Source of the DNA: Stictocephala bisonia
Taxonomy: Eukaryota; Arthropoda; Insecta; Hemiptera; Membracidae
Assembly (NCBI GenBank): GCA_035578905.1
Contig: JAQJVL010000279.1
Location: 1-64,000, forward strand
Length of the DNA stretch: 64,000 nucleotides
Reading direction: 5' to 3'
Made by a program: the position numbers and the translations under genes. Shown here in pieces: positions 21,801 to 33,048 of the stretch. Numbering within the stretch: position 1 is the stretch's first letter; each line of letters starts with the position of its first letter. The notes below the pieces were generated by a model. It was not told where the DNA came from, did no database searches, and worked only from the letters and a program-made list of their open reading frames with translations.

Positions 21801-22127
21801 AATCAAACTGTCATCCATCCACAAGAAATTATTTTATTATTATTATTCTCGCTACAGTGATAGGTTAAAGACGGCTCACGTGCAATTTCACTCATAAAAA
21901 CATGTTCTTAAACACAAATATCATAATAAAAAGCAAATTAATTAAAGCAAAATATCCAGGACAATTGTTTCTTAAAGAATATAACATCGTGGACACTATA
22001 AAATTAGTTTGAAAATTATTGCTTATTTATTTTAAGTTTGACAGCAAATTAATACTCAGAGTTTTGTCATTTCAGACCAGCGACGCGAAGCCGTTCCGCC
22101 AGTACCAAAGTTATTTTATTCGGACTA
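18861..22127 (+). mobile_element. Tc1/mariner-like transposon with TIRs of about 450 bp
   Basis: This 3,267-bp element is flanked by TA at 18859-18860 and 22128-22129. The termini are tagtccgaataaaataactt and its inverse aagttattttattcggacta. The inverted arms extend about 450 bp on each side, at about 18861-19310 and 21690-22127 (for example ttaagaacacgtttttatgag against ctcataaaaacatgttctta). Between them lies a decayed transposase. The TA duplication and the DDE motifs place it in the IS630-Tc1-mariner superfamily. Such long TIRs are unusual for that group. Confidence 0.9.
19590..20868 (+). pseudogene. DDE transposase of the long-TIR element, decayed
   Basis: This is the enzyme that cuts and rejoins the element's ends. 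A helix-turn-helix-like N-terminus (RNYFDQEKANKGPL, ERTSAALQVSKNTV) is followed by a second DNA-binding segment (LRSVLHDLGFKWKK). The first catalytic Asp is in WIDETWVN. After MERSDIAA a stretch of about 20 residues usual in the family seems to be missing just before that motif. A frameshift lies near 20283, then the second Asp in IVFDNAPYHS (20321), a stop near 20366, another frameshift and stop around 20430-20470, then LPPYHCHFNPIELIWAQIKG with the catalytic Glu at 20560. The spacing from Asp to Glu is about 80 residues, far beyond the 34-41 of most Tc1/mariner enzymes and near that of the DD82E (Sailor) group as I remember it. The last 92 codons (20590-20868) are open and end in an acidic tail. 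No clear ATG is visible. Confidence 0.88.
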
Positions 22128-22129
22128 TA

Positions 22130-24734
22130 AACTTGTGTTGATATATTATACATAGAATGCAGAAGTGCTTCAATTATTAACTATTGCCACTAGGACTTGA
22201 GGTAGGTAATGACCCCTACAAGTTGGTGGCTGGTGTAACAAGTTACTTTGGGTCGGAGTGGTCGGCCATCTTGGATATATTCTCTGTAAGACGAATATTT
22301 AACGGTCAAACCAATGTTTTACGTATTCCTTTTAAATTATTTTTTATACATCATTGTATAGGTATTGTAATAAAGAATGTTTATTGCTTAGCATGTTTTA
22401 ATTTTAAGGGAGTCGTTTCGTTTCATGAAAAAATTCCATACACGGGTTTCTATTTTAAGGATTTGGGCCGTAATAATGATCGCATCGCAACTCTTGAAGT
22501 GTCATTTGATGGATGAAGAAATTCTAGAGGACCGAAAGACGATTTTTGGACAAATTGAGTATTTAATTACTTTTTACAATTGCATGTGTGAAACTTAAAA
22601 TGTCATTCTTGGCGATTTTAAGTAAAAACTATATCAACTTGTAGTTCACTAGATTGGATCTTTAATATTCGTAAATTGTCCACTAACTCATTTATAGTAG
22701 GAAAGTGTGTTACAGCCTGCTCAAGATGATATATCTACTAATGAGCTATCAACTTCCAAGCAGTGGCTTGGCAGTTTTGGGATACCTTAAGTTTTGTGAT
22801 ACATCTAGTTAACAAAAAATGTTTTAACTTCAGACATTAGTAGAAATGAAAACACCAGCAAATAGGAAAACCATTAAGCAATCAACATTTATTATTTATT
22901 TAGGAATGTGTTAAAATTTAAATCGTTAAAATGAGATTTAAACTACACCGAAGTTATAATTATGTTTAATATGAATAAAATTAACATTGGCCTTTTGGAG
23001 AATATATTCTTGAAGGCCGGATGTAACCAAAAATTATGATTATTCCAGCCCCCTTAATGTTTTATAAATACTTAAGGTTTGGAGGGAAATGTGAGAAAAT
23101 CAACAAATTATGTTAACAGTGAAATGGGACTGTAATTGATTTCGTTACAACTGTTGGCGCAGATGTTTCAAGACGAGGGGAGAGCGAGCGTTACTTGCGT
23201 AACAACGGTCCAAGGCAAGGGGCAAGAACAGGAACATTTTGGCCGTTACCCCCTCACCCTTAACTGAATTTCACCCTTAGAAACGTCTAGACACCAACAG
23301 AGAGCGTTGCGAAACCACTCTGATCTATCCCCAAGGTGCCAGCTCAATACGGATTGAACATTGATTCATGACTATTGGGCGATTGTGTCTATCTTCAGAA
23401 AAACAACCCCTCCCCCTAAAACAACACCCAAATGTATAATTATAACTGTAGCAATATATATATATTGAACTATTTGGAAATTATTACCATATATTAGGCA
23501 AATAACATAGCAAATAATCGTGGGCCCACACACTCACTCAAAACTTGCATCTAAAAATTGAGCTAATCTATACATCTAAATTGAGCTAGAACATCTAAAC
23601 AACTAACAAGTGATTTTATATTTACCTGACTTCATTCAAATAATAATAGGTCAAAAAATAAACATACATAAATGAGCTGTCATAGTAGTAGCCAATTAAG
23701 AATTAAGCAGATATTTTGTTCAGTGAAATAAAAACTTATATTGTAAACAAACGTTTTAGAGCTACAAATAATTGTGTCGGATTATTTATTTTGTAGGGAA
23801 TTATTGTACCATGGTACATAAAAACATTCTTTAAAAATGTCCGCTCATATAACTAATTTTTGTATTTTAGTCTTTCATTTTCTAATTGATAAACCAGTTT
23901 TTAAGAAACAATTATAAGAGTAAAAATATTTTGTTTAAATATATAAAATATGTTAAATACTCATATACGTTTTAAGGTACAGTAATTGCAATGTTGGTGA
24001 ACGAGCTGCAGAGATATGTTTCTCCCTTTCAACTGCGTAGGCCTACTACTCGGTCCCCCAGATCATCTCGCTGTCACCATGGCAACCCCCTTACCCCACC
24101 GGCAATGTTAACTCATTTACCTAGCCCCAAAATATTTACTTAATCGCTGATGCTTTTGTTTCAGTGGGCTTGGCGTGGAGGTTTCAGTCGTCGTGTTGTT
24201 GGATTGAAGGGGGTAGTGTACATGTTACAACAATTACAGTGAATCACCCTCTTCCAATAATATATATTGTTTGTTAACCGTCAACAGGATATTTCCCAAT
24301 AAAGGGGACATCAAAGTATAACATAGGTATATGATTACCTGAAGACTTATTACAATAAACCACTATTTACATGTTAATTGTATCCCGACTAGTAGATTTA
24401 AGTCAATATTTATAATAATACATTTCACTCACAAATTAATAATAATTAGTAGTTAGTTATTTTGAAATAGTAAAATAAGTTCTCATAACAATATAGAAAT
24501 ATGCTGTAAACTCTCGAAATCTGTCTACGGAACGTCAGGGCAAGATTACTGTATAATGCAATATATGAACTTTATCAAAGTACCTCCATCAGACATATGC
24601 CTCCTCTCATTTCCTCGACTAAACCAACCTGATTCATATGCTTTTATTTTTATAAAGATGTAAAAAAGGAGCGTAATGTCTTAAACGCCAACTTAAATGA
24701 TGTATTTGTATGTTTATACATCGTTACATGTATG
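22130..24734. other. Intergenic stretch, nothing recognised
   Basis: The 110-codon ORF at 22184-22516 has no family features and its composition resembles its surroundings. Two GC-richer patches, about 23140-23380 and 23990-24215, stand out from the AT-rich background but contain no long ORF on either strand. They could be exons of untranslated RNA or old repeats. Confidence 0.4.
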
Positions 24735-25029
24735 TGTATGTTTGTTAAGCCACAAAGCTTGTTAAGTATCTATGTCTGTGTATGTTTACGGTTGGGTAAG
24801 TATCTATGTGTTTGTGCCTCAGTAACTATGTTTACATGGGTATGTTCGTGGTTGGTTAAGTACGAATGTCCGGGCATGTTTGAGCCTATATAACTAGATA
24901 TGTCTGTGCATGTTTGTGTCTCAGTAACTATGTTTACATGGGTATGTTCGTGGTTGGTTAAGTACGAATGTCCGTGCATGTTTGATTCTATGTAACTAGG
25001 TATGTCTGTGTATGTTCGTGGTTGGTTAA
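24735..25029. repeat. About 102-bp minisatellite, left segment
   Basis: tatgttcgtggttggttaag recurs at 24841 and 24943 (102-bp period), with a third, shortened copy at 25011. Sub-units of the type tatgtctgtgtatgtt recur within. The array is cut by piggyBac at a TTAA inside ggttggttaa and continues at 28383. Confidence 0.85.
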
Positions 25030-25451
25030 CCCTTTCAGCCCTAGGCATTGAAATATTTTAAATTAAACAATTATCTCTTTTGATTTTTGTTGTAATAGGT
25101 ATAATTTGCTTAAAATATTTTTTTTAGATTTTTAAAATTTTAGTAATATATATTTTTTTTATTGGTACTTCTGAGTACCGACAGGTCTTTACTGGTGTTT
25201 GTACCCCCAGATACACAGGTACTCTAAAGTACCGTCAGGTTTTTACACTATGGACACAAATTTGCCCTAAAACATGAGCTATGTGAACAAAAAAGAGTCT
25301 AATAAAACAATGTTGGGAGAATAAAACAAATATTTATTAGAGTAAACTAATGTTAAAAAACACTAGTAATAACAAGTTGACTAAAAACAGAAAAAATGTG
25401 TACAGTTATTATTACAGACAAAAATATAGCTAATCAGTAAACAACTTGAAT

Positions 25452-27835
25452 CTATTCTATACCATGGTATTCTGAAAAGCAATTTTTCTTCTCATTCACA
25501 CAAAGAAAAACTTTGCAATGAGAACATTTTGAGTGGGGCCTGGACTGAATTTTTTTTTACTGCAGACTTCGCACCTCCCACGAGATTCCACAAAAGTTGG
25601 CCAGTGAATCCCTCTGTTGCTCTCCCTGACATCTTTAGGAACAGAGAAGTCCTGCTTCCTCCTCTTTTTGTCTGGCTGATTGCACGGAGAACTGATCAAA
25701 GATCTCTTCTTTGACGTACTATTGTTTTTCAGTGAGATCAACCCTTGGGACACATTCCGGCGGAATTCCAAGACAGGGATTTTCTCAAATAGTTGGCAGT
25801 AAATGACATAAGCGTTTACAAATGTTATGTCCATAAAACCCCAGAAAAGCCTGTGCCACCATTTCCTTGACTTCCTATCCACAGGGTAAAGAGATCTGAG
25901 GTGGTCCGCCTTATCCACACCACCCATAAATGTGTTGTAATCCTTTACAACTTTTGGACAAGAATAGGTTTTGGTCGTGCCATCAGATTGTTTCCTTTTT
26001 ATAGTTGTTTCTTCTACACTATGGTAATTAGAAATAAAAAAAACCGACTTATTGTCCATCCACTTGAAACATCCTATATCAAGGTTGGAAATCCTGTAGT
26101 CACTCTCACCCCTTTCCATATTTTTGTCTGGAATAAAGTTAGAAGGGACAGCCATCCTATCACTTCTTATAGTGGCACAAGCAAAAGTTGTTCACATTTT
26201 AGTCTTTCCATGAGCTTTACACTAGAAAAATAATTGTCGAAAGCAACAACTCTACCAGTTCCCCAAAAGTCCTTTGTCAGGGATAATACGACTCTTTCAC
26301 CTAGTCCAAAGTCTTTGAATTCTTCTTCAAGCTTTTCATCTTTTCCTTCATACACTTTAAACTTTAAAATAAAACCCCTCTGATCAGCAACACACCAAAG
26401 TTTGTAGCCACGCTTGATCGGTTTCATAGGATTATATTGCTTCAAGCTGCTTCTCCCTTTGAACCGAACCATTGACTCATCAACACTTACTTCCCTCGTG
26501 CCATGATACACATTTTTGAATTTTGTGTTCAACTTTTCTATGAGAGGACGCAGCTTATACAATTTGTCTGGCTTGTTTGGATCAATCAAATTGTTGTCAT
26601 TGATATGTAATTTGGAAAGTATAGCTACAAATCTATCTCTTGGCATTGCATCAGCAATGATTGGCACTTGAAGATCTTCTGATTTGGACCAATAGTCTCT
26701 TAACGATGGAAGAGTGTGGTATCCCATGACAAAATTTACACCTAAAAATACTAATAATTCGTTTTCTTTTAAATTTAAGTTTTTACCTTGTTGAGTCGCA
26801 TACAGATTCGTTTGATATGTTACCTCTTCGACTATATCTTTGTCTAGCAGTTTCAGAAATACATCTGTTGCAGACTTGCAGTCATCAAATATTGATTCAA
26901 CTACACCTGAAAACAAACAAAGCATAATTAGTTTAGCCTAGTATAGTGTATTGTTAGAAAAACAATAGTATACATACTTTACTTTGCACTCGTACTACCC
27001 TAATAAGCTTGCAAAACAAATAGATAAGCCTTGACTTTGTTACACATAATGGTAGGCTAGTTGATAGCCCAAAAGATAATATTTATTACGCTATATAAAC
27101 TAGATGTTATAGCCTACATTTTGGTTAGGTTAGAATAATTCCTCTAAAAATAGTGGCCCCCCTATAATAACTAAATAACTAACTAAAATATAAGTAACGT
27201 TCATATTCTTGAATGTACAAAAATGATCTCTTACCTTCACTTTTATTGTACGGTGTGTCCGGTATGTGTGTTTCTTTCTTCTTCCATGCTCTAGCACGCT
27301 CTTCAACTACCCTTTTAGAAAGTTTTTTTTCATCAGCCCCCTTCTCCTTACCAGTTCTGGATTTACTGCCCTTTCTTTTCAAATTTTTATCTGGCAAATG
27401 GTCCTTTTTGTGTACAGGCCCAATCTGTTTATTACTACTCTTTGACTTGCTAGGGCCAGGTAAATTATCATTTTCTATATCAAAGGGTTTGCTTGAGCTT
27501 AGTTCCCTAACAAGAATTTCATCAGGTTTACTTCTCACTATATGATCATTATTGTTAGGCCTAGGCTCATCATCCTGAGGCTCAATCACTGCTTTATCAT
27601 TTACGGCTTCATTACTATGTTCCTCAGTATCAGGCAATATATTGTTTTCATTCTGGATGTCCAATAAAGTATTAAAAGTTTTGTCAACGTTATTATCTAT
27701 TATCTTGTCAATTGAAGTATATGTACTAACCTCCAAATCACTATCATCATCATCACTAACATCAGAGCTAGCCAAAGCATCTGGTATTTCTTCACATAAA
27801 ATATCATGTACTTCTTTTGTTGATAATTTAAACAT
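25452..27835 (-). pseudogene. piggyBac transposase, two exons, two frame breaks
   Basis: DDE_Tnp_1_7-type transposase. Exon 1 runs from the ATG at 27835 to 27235: an acidic start (DVSDDDDSDLE), then basic and low-complexity. The intron is 27234-26907, with donor gtaaga and acceptor ttgttttcag, splitting a Gly codon in phase 1. Exon 2 starts at 26906 with the catalytic core: Asp in SVDESMVRFKG, Asp in VVAFDNYFSS, Asp in FMGGVDKADHLR. The C-terminus is a Cys-rich finger. A one-base loss near 26187-26192 breaks the frame between the second and third Asp. A homopolymer change at the nine-T run 25550-25558 moves the end of the finger into another frame, which stays open to a stop at 25452. Apart from these two breaks it looks complete, so the copy is young or the breaks are sequencing errors. 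Confidence 0.92.
26907..27234 (-). other. Intron of the piggyBac transposase
   Basis: Donor gtaagagatc follows the exon 1 codons for NKSEG. Acceptor tttgttttcag precedes gtgtagttgaatc. Joining keeps the reading frame (phase 1), and the length is 328 bp. Stops occur inside in the exon 1 frame, supporting removal by splicing. Confidence 0.8.
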
Positions 27836-28378
27836 TTTCTAAAACACTTAACTACCTATACCACACTTAATTATCACTAAACTACTCTAAAATACTAAAA
27901 ACAACACATAAATTCACAATTTTCAATATTTCCTGAATAACAACAAACATAAACACTGTTCAACCACCTGAGGAGCAGACAGCACTGTGAACACCTGTCG
28001 GTACTACAAAGTACCACTCATATTTTGTTTCACATAACCATAGCAACAATTATTTGGAGTAAAATAAAATATTATTAGGCATCCTAGATATATGATAAAG
28101 CTATTTATCATAAATTAAATACATTGTCTAATGTAATAGTAGATTTAAAAAAATGTGTATGTGAACAATATTTTGTCAATGGTTTCACTTGACATTGGTC
28201 TACTTAGTGCTGCTTCCTGGTGAGAGTTTTATAAATCTGGTACAATAGAAGTGTTTCTGTTGAATACAACTGGTACTCCGAGGTACCTACAGGTCATTGG
28301 GGCTCTGAAACTGTTGTGCTATTTCTTAATACGCTTTTAAAAACATGGTACTTAAAAGTACCGTTAGGGCTGAAAGGG

Positions 28379-28602
28379 TTAAGTACGAATGTCCGGGCAT
28401 GTTTGAGCCTATATAACTAGATATGTCTGTGCATGTTTGTGTCTCAGTAACTATGTTTGTCTGGGTAAGTTTGTGGCTGGGTAAGTATGTATATATGTGA
28501 ACTTTAATAAATATGGTTGTCTGAGTTTGTTTGTGGTTAGGTAAGTATGTATGTGTTTGTGCCTCAGTAACTATGTTTACCTGGTATGTTCGTGGTTGGT
28601 CG
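28379..28602. repeat. About 102-bp minisatellite, right segment
   Basis: The array resumes after piggyBac with ttaagtacgaatgtccgggc, almost identical to 24858-24930, then drifts into degenerate copies (ggtaagtatgtatgtg, tatgttcgtggttgg). Confidence 0.85.
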
Positions 28603-29849
28603 ACAACAGACTGAGCTTTTACTTGTGTGATGGTTTACAGAGAACCACGGAAGGAAGAGTAGGCAAGAAACCACCCCGTAACGAAACAAAGGCTGTCGGC
28701 TAGTATTATAACAAAATACATAGTTTAATAGTTATATTAATATATCAATAAACATCAAAATATGTCAATAATCTGATATTACTGTACTTACAAAACAATA
28801 TAACAACTGTCACCAACAATATTTCAATAGAATAAATAATAAGCGCAATACTTTGGAATTGAAATCCAACGACAGAGCTGATGAATGTGGATCTGCATAG
28901 TGACATCACAGAGAAGAAATTAACTGAGGCTGCTTCCAATAGTGAGCTAAATGTTTGTCGAGTAGTTATTTCTCCAGTTTACCGTGCGAATGGTAGGGCC
29001 AACACCGTGTCACTCCCTCTCTCAATCCTCAAGTATAAACGTACTGATTATTACTACAGATGGTATTAAGACTACATAAGTTTGTAATCTCTATATAACT
29101 GCCACTGAGGCGTTCACAATGGCCATAAGAAAGCGACCTCTGTTTCTTTTTTCCCTGTGGTGACATGGATTAGCAATATGTATCATGTTGCATTTGTATT
29201 GTATTAATATTGTTTGTGTGGCGTGACATTTGTTAAGAATTTATACCAACACGTAATATGCTAGTTAAATTCGTTATTATAAGCCGTACAAAACAAAATT
29301 GTGACAGTGAAACAGCGTAAACGACTTGACCTACAGCTCTATGCATAAGATACCCTGTGTCCAAATTCTACGATTTCTTGTGCCAAATTGCTAAACCAAA
29401 AGGATAAATTGTACATTTTGTCGATTGTCTATATCTTCACTGTATTCTCTCCGCTGATTACCAGTCGATTCGTTTCAATACATTGTTGGAAATTTAAGAA
29501 TAGAACCGAGATGAAAGAGAACAACGACGTTAAGTTGTTGCCCCCATTGACTGTGGGCCTGTGGGGGGGGGGCTTTGTATCCACACCTGTACACCCAAAC
29601 CATATATCAACATTTTCTCCGCTTCTCTTCCCACTGCCTCCCAAATATATTCTCTACTCTATACTCCTGTTTACCTTTCATCGTTATTAGTCTCTGTTCT
29701 TCTTGTTATTTTTGTACTTTGTATTGCAGTTGTTACAGACACTGCTTCCTTCCAAAATGGCCCACCTTCTCCTCAATTGTGAGGTTTATAGGATATTTCC
29801 CATGGTTAATTGTTACAATGCAGTAATACAGTATTTTACCGATCCCACT
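28603..29849. other. Intergenic, nothing recognised
   Basis: Short ORFs at 28745-28939, 28881-29069 and 29388-29690 show no domains and overlap one another in several frames. A run of nine G lies at about 29565-29573. No element ends were identified. Confidence 0.4.
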
Positions 29850-30030
29850 GTTCGTGTATTTTTTTCTTTTTTAAAAACTTCACTCGCCAATTCACATGGA
29901 CGGACCTACAGGCCTGTGCGTGAACTTTATTCAACGAGTGAAGTACCGACCGTTGGCTCAGTGGGGATTCGAACCTTGGACCTTGTCCTCCGCAGTCCGA
30001 AGCCTTAGCCACTGAGCCACCACGCCGGTA
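29850..30030 (-). mobile_element. tRNA-derived SINE
   Basis: On the minus strand the head (30030 to about 29953) has an A-box (tggctcagtgg, plus-strand 30009-30019) and a B-box (ggttcgaatcc, 29965-29975) spaced as in a tRNA, about 44 bp start to start. The head also contains the pair ggctcagtgg/ccactgagcc. A body follows that can fold (acttcactcg/cgagtgaagt), then an A-rich tail (plus-strand T-rich run at about 29860-29876). It is not a functional tRNA gene, because the T-stem and acceptor stem do not pair properly. Confidence 0.75.
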
Positions 30031-30254
30031 TGTAACGTACTTGGAAACATGTGTACTGTATTTGGAGATGCAGAAGTGTAATAATTGTTAACTAGCGGTT
30101 CTAGTGTAGGCCTATCACATACACGTTGTAGGAAGAGAAGGGGATAATGACACCCCTCCAATAGGGCTTTTGCTTTCATGTCACTCTGTGATGAGGGGGT
30201 TCACTTTGGGATCTTAATCTTATTAGCACAAAAACATTTTGACTATGTTATTAC

Positions 30255-31830
30255 TATTTTATTTTTATTTTTTACGATTAGCCAAAGGCTAGATTTAGCA
30301 TTTTAAAGATGGCACTTTTGTCAATAAATAAAAATAACAAATTGTTTCGACGTGAATATATGGAATTTCACACAAAACAATATTTGATACGAAATTTGAG
30401 AAGGATAAAATTATAAAAAAAGTAAAACTTACAATAAAATAAGGGTCACATAAAATTACAGCCATTTTTAAAAATTACAGCCAAATATTTGTTTGCTATT
30501 TAGCCACTATATTGGCATTTTGTGGCTAAAAACGTGTTGCCTATTGGAATGTGGTTTTAGAAGAAAAAAACATAGGTCTAGTAGTATTAAGTCATATTAT
30601 ACATATAAAAACATGCTCAAACATTTTTGGACTTATATGAAAAACATGGCCGCACTTTGAAATTTTAATAAAAGTTGCCTTTTTCAAAAACTAATTTCCT
30701 ATTTTAACTAATAGTGGAAAATGAGTTGAGTTTTTAAGAAAATTTATAGTTACTAAACCTTTTTAAGGATTGACTTGCCCAACAATTTACTTTTTTTTTC
30801 AAAATATATTTTGATGCGCCTATACAGACACATGAGTGTTTAAATTTAATTATTCATGATTTTTATTCTTAAATGATATGATTTAACCTCAAACGCATAA
30901 AACATTTTAAATTTAATTGAAAAAATGGTAATAACTTTGTTTGTAAAGTCGGTAGATAACAATCTAATATCATACTTTCAATTGATAGCTGTAGACAAGC
31001 CAAATATTACGGATGTTCACATGTTTTTGTAATACCTTTTTTATAGCAATAGTGAAACATGTTGGAAATCCAAGATTTTCCATTCCCGACTTTCTTTTAT
31101 ATTTTTATGCAGCTAAAATTATGATCAAGGACCCAAAAACCCTTTATAAACTATTTTTAATAAAAAAGTTCAATCAAGGTTTGCTTATTTTCCAACCACG
31201 ATCGGTTATTCGAAAGTGTCTGCAACATTCGCAATTTATTTGAAACTATTGTCAATCCATAAATATAATGTATATGCAAATAAGTTTCATTTTTTCATAT
31301 TTATTCACAACAGTACTTTTTCAATTTTTTTTTATTTTTGAAAATGGTTAAAACGAAAACCTTGGATTTTTCATCCACTACTAATGTATCATTATTTTCA
31401 TCCACTAATAATGTATCATTATTTTAATCCACTACTAATGTATCATTATTTTAATCCACTACTAATGTATCATTATTTTCATCCACTACTAATGTATCAT
31501 TATTTTCATCCACTACTAATGTATCATTATTTTGTTGTTGAAATCGTAATAAGTGACCTTTGTAACCTTGTTAATTATTTTAATATAAATTTCTATTATT
31601 ATAAGTTTTATATATTTTTAATCCACTATCTTAATTATTTCAGACTGTCCACCATACATATATCAGTTTTTATAAGTACGAAAATATGATTCAAAAAATG
31701 CATGTATACTTATTTTTTTGTACATTTCATTCGCTACAATCCTAAGCATATTTTCCCATCCGCCATTTTGTTTTACAATATTTTCCCCTCTAGGTACTAA
31801 TTTTCATTTAAATATGTAATGTAGCGTTGG
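30255..31830 (+). repeat. Dispersed repeat family X, copy 1
   Basis: The segment matches the reverse complement of 36660-40835 in the same order. Outer part: acgattagccaaaggctag against ctagctttttggctaatcgt. Middle: atccaagattttccattccc against gggaatggaaaatcttgtat. Inner part: cccatccgccattttgtttt against aaaacaaaatggcggatggg. Divergence is clearly visible with many indels, so the copies are old. No ORF with domain features is present, and the ends and target duplications are not defined. Confidence 0.82.
31371..31533. repeat. 27-bp minisatellite inside repeat X copy 1
   Basis: Six copies of ccactactaatgtatcatta plus ttttcat. Because 27 is a multiple of three it gives a repetitive reading frame (MYHYFHPLL), which is not a gene. 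Confidence 0.93.
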
Positions 31831-33048
31831 ATTTATTCCAATTATTTACTGATTTTGTTTACTTTGTAATTGAACCATTTCTGAACTTTACAATTGATAC
31901 ATTTCTGAAGTTGATGTCTTCCTTAACAAGTAGCGAAATGTTTCAATTCGATTTATTTACTTTCTATTTAATCGGAACTTTCCTAAAAATGTTTACCTGG
32001 TTCCTTGTACTAATAGTCTCCTCTCCACTTTGGCCCAAGCCCTTAGTAGTTTTAACCTGACTATTCCACTTCTCCCGGAAACAGAAAAAGCCCAAAGGTC
32101 AGAAAACCCAGGACCCCACTCATGTGACTCATTGACATTAGAAAACCTAAAGAAATCATAGACTGCTCTGATTTATTCCGAAGCACGAACTTCTAGCCCT
32201 GACAGACCCTCATACGGCAAGGAATTGCCGCAACCAATATTCAATCTGGACTAAATAATCACGTCCATTAAAGTTTTGAAATGTAATATACAATAAATTA
32301 TAGCTCTTCTACGCTATTGTACTTATGATCGAGATTGCAGAGTTTCTGTGATTATCTGAACAGTTTGCATACGTGTTCGCCGAGTAATTGTGTTTATTTC
32401 ATCAGTTTTGATACCTGAACTGTAGAATGATCTCATCCATCAAGGAAGTTGTACATGAAAGTAAAGAGCAGGTAGTAAATCTTCTAAGCCTTAAACACTT
32501 AAATGATCGGAATAAGATTCTACTGAACAAAGTTTCAACGTCACTAATTCTCTTAAGCCCTTTTAGTTGTCACAGGCTGAGGTTCTGTTAATTACGTTAA
32601 ACACTGTAGAAAATGCCTTCTGTGCAGTTCTACTCCTATTTACATTTAAACCCATTCTGATATTACTTAATGTCATCAAATTACTTTAAATCTTCTGAAA
32701 AAGTAAGATTTTTTCTCTAGATGAACAATGTGTATGTTCAAAATCTTTTTTGACTTAGGTAATCCTTTTGACATTTCGAAAGGCAGTAAGGTAGAGTCAG
32801 CAATAATTTATAAAATATGGTCGATTTTGAGGGATTACACGCTCAATCATCTTCAGGAAGTAAAATCGATCAAGGAAGCTTGACCGTGTAATAACCCCCT
32901 GTGTAATCAAGGAACTGATAAAAGTGCTGCCTTTATACAACTTTTTTTTTAAAGATAATAAAGTTTCTAAAAATATAGGTAAAGTCATATAAGCCTTCAG
33001 GTTTGACGTGCCCTATAACAAAGATAGGGTAGGCCTACCTCTCAACTC
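31831..33048. other. Intergenic between the inverted copies, nothing recognised
   Basis: The ORF at 31827-32060 (77 codons, Phe/Leu-rich) has low-complexity composition. There are no element ends and no domain. A short inverted motif around 32815-32885 (tcgattt near both ends) is too short to interpret. Confidence 0.4.

Larger units (their letters stand above)
25030..28378 (-). mobile_element. piggyBac transposon, nearly intact
   Basis: The element is 3,349 bp between TTAA at 25026-25029 and TTAA at 28379-28382. The terminal inverted repeats are perfect over 14 bp (ccctttcagcccta and its inverse). CCC...GGG ends and TTAA targets are diagnostic of the superfamily. It encodes one spliced transposase on the minus strand. 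Repeated agtacc/ggtact motifs near both ends could be subterminal transposase-binding repeats. It lies in the middle of a minisatellite. Confidence 0.96.

Noticed and set aside
22184..22516. 110-codon ORF as a host gene
   Set aside because: No domain, composition like the background, and no splice or promoter signals seen; it could be chance.
29953..30030. Functional tRNA gene
   Set aside because: A-box and B-box are good, but acceptor and T stems do not pair, and a SINE body with A-rich tail follows.
31384..31689. ORF with repeated MYHYFHPLL
   Set aside because: The 27-bp minisatellite has a period divisible by three, so it stays open by arithmetic.
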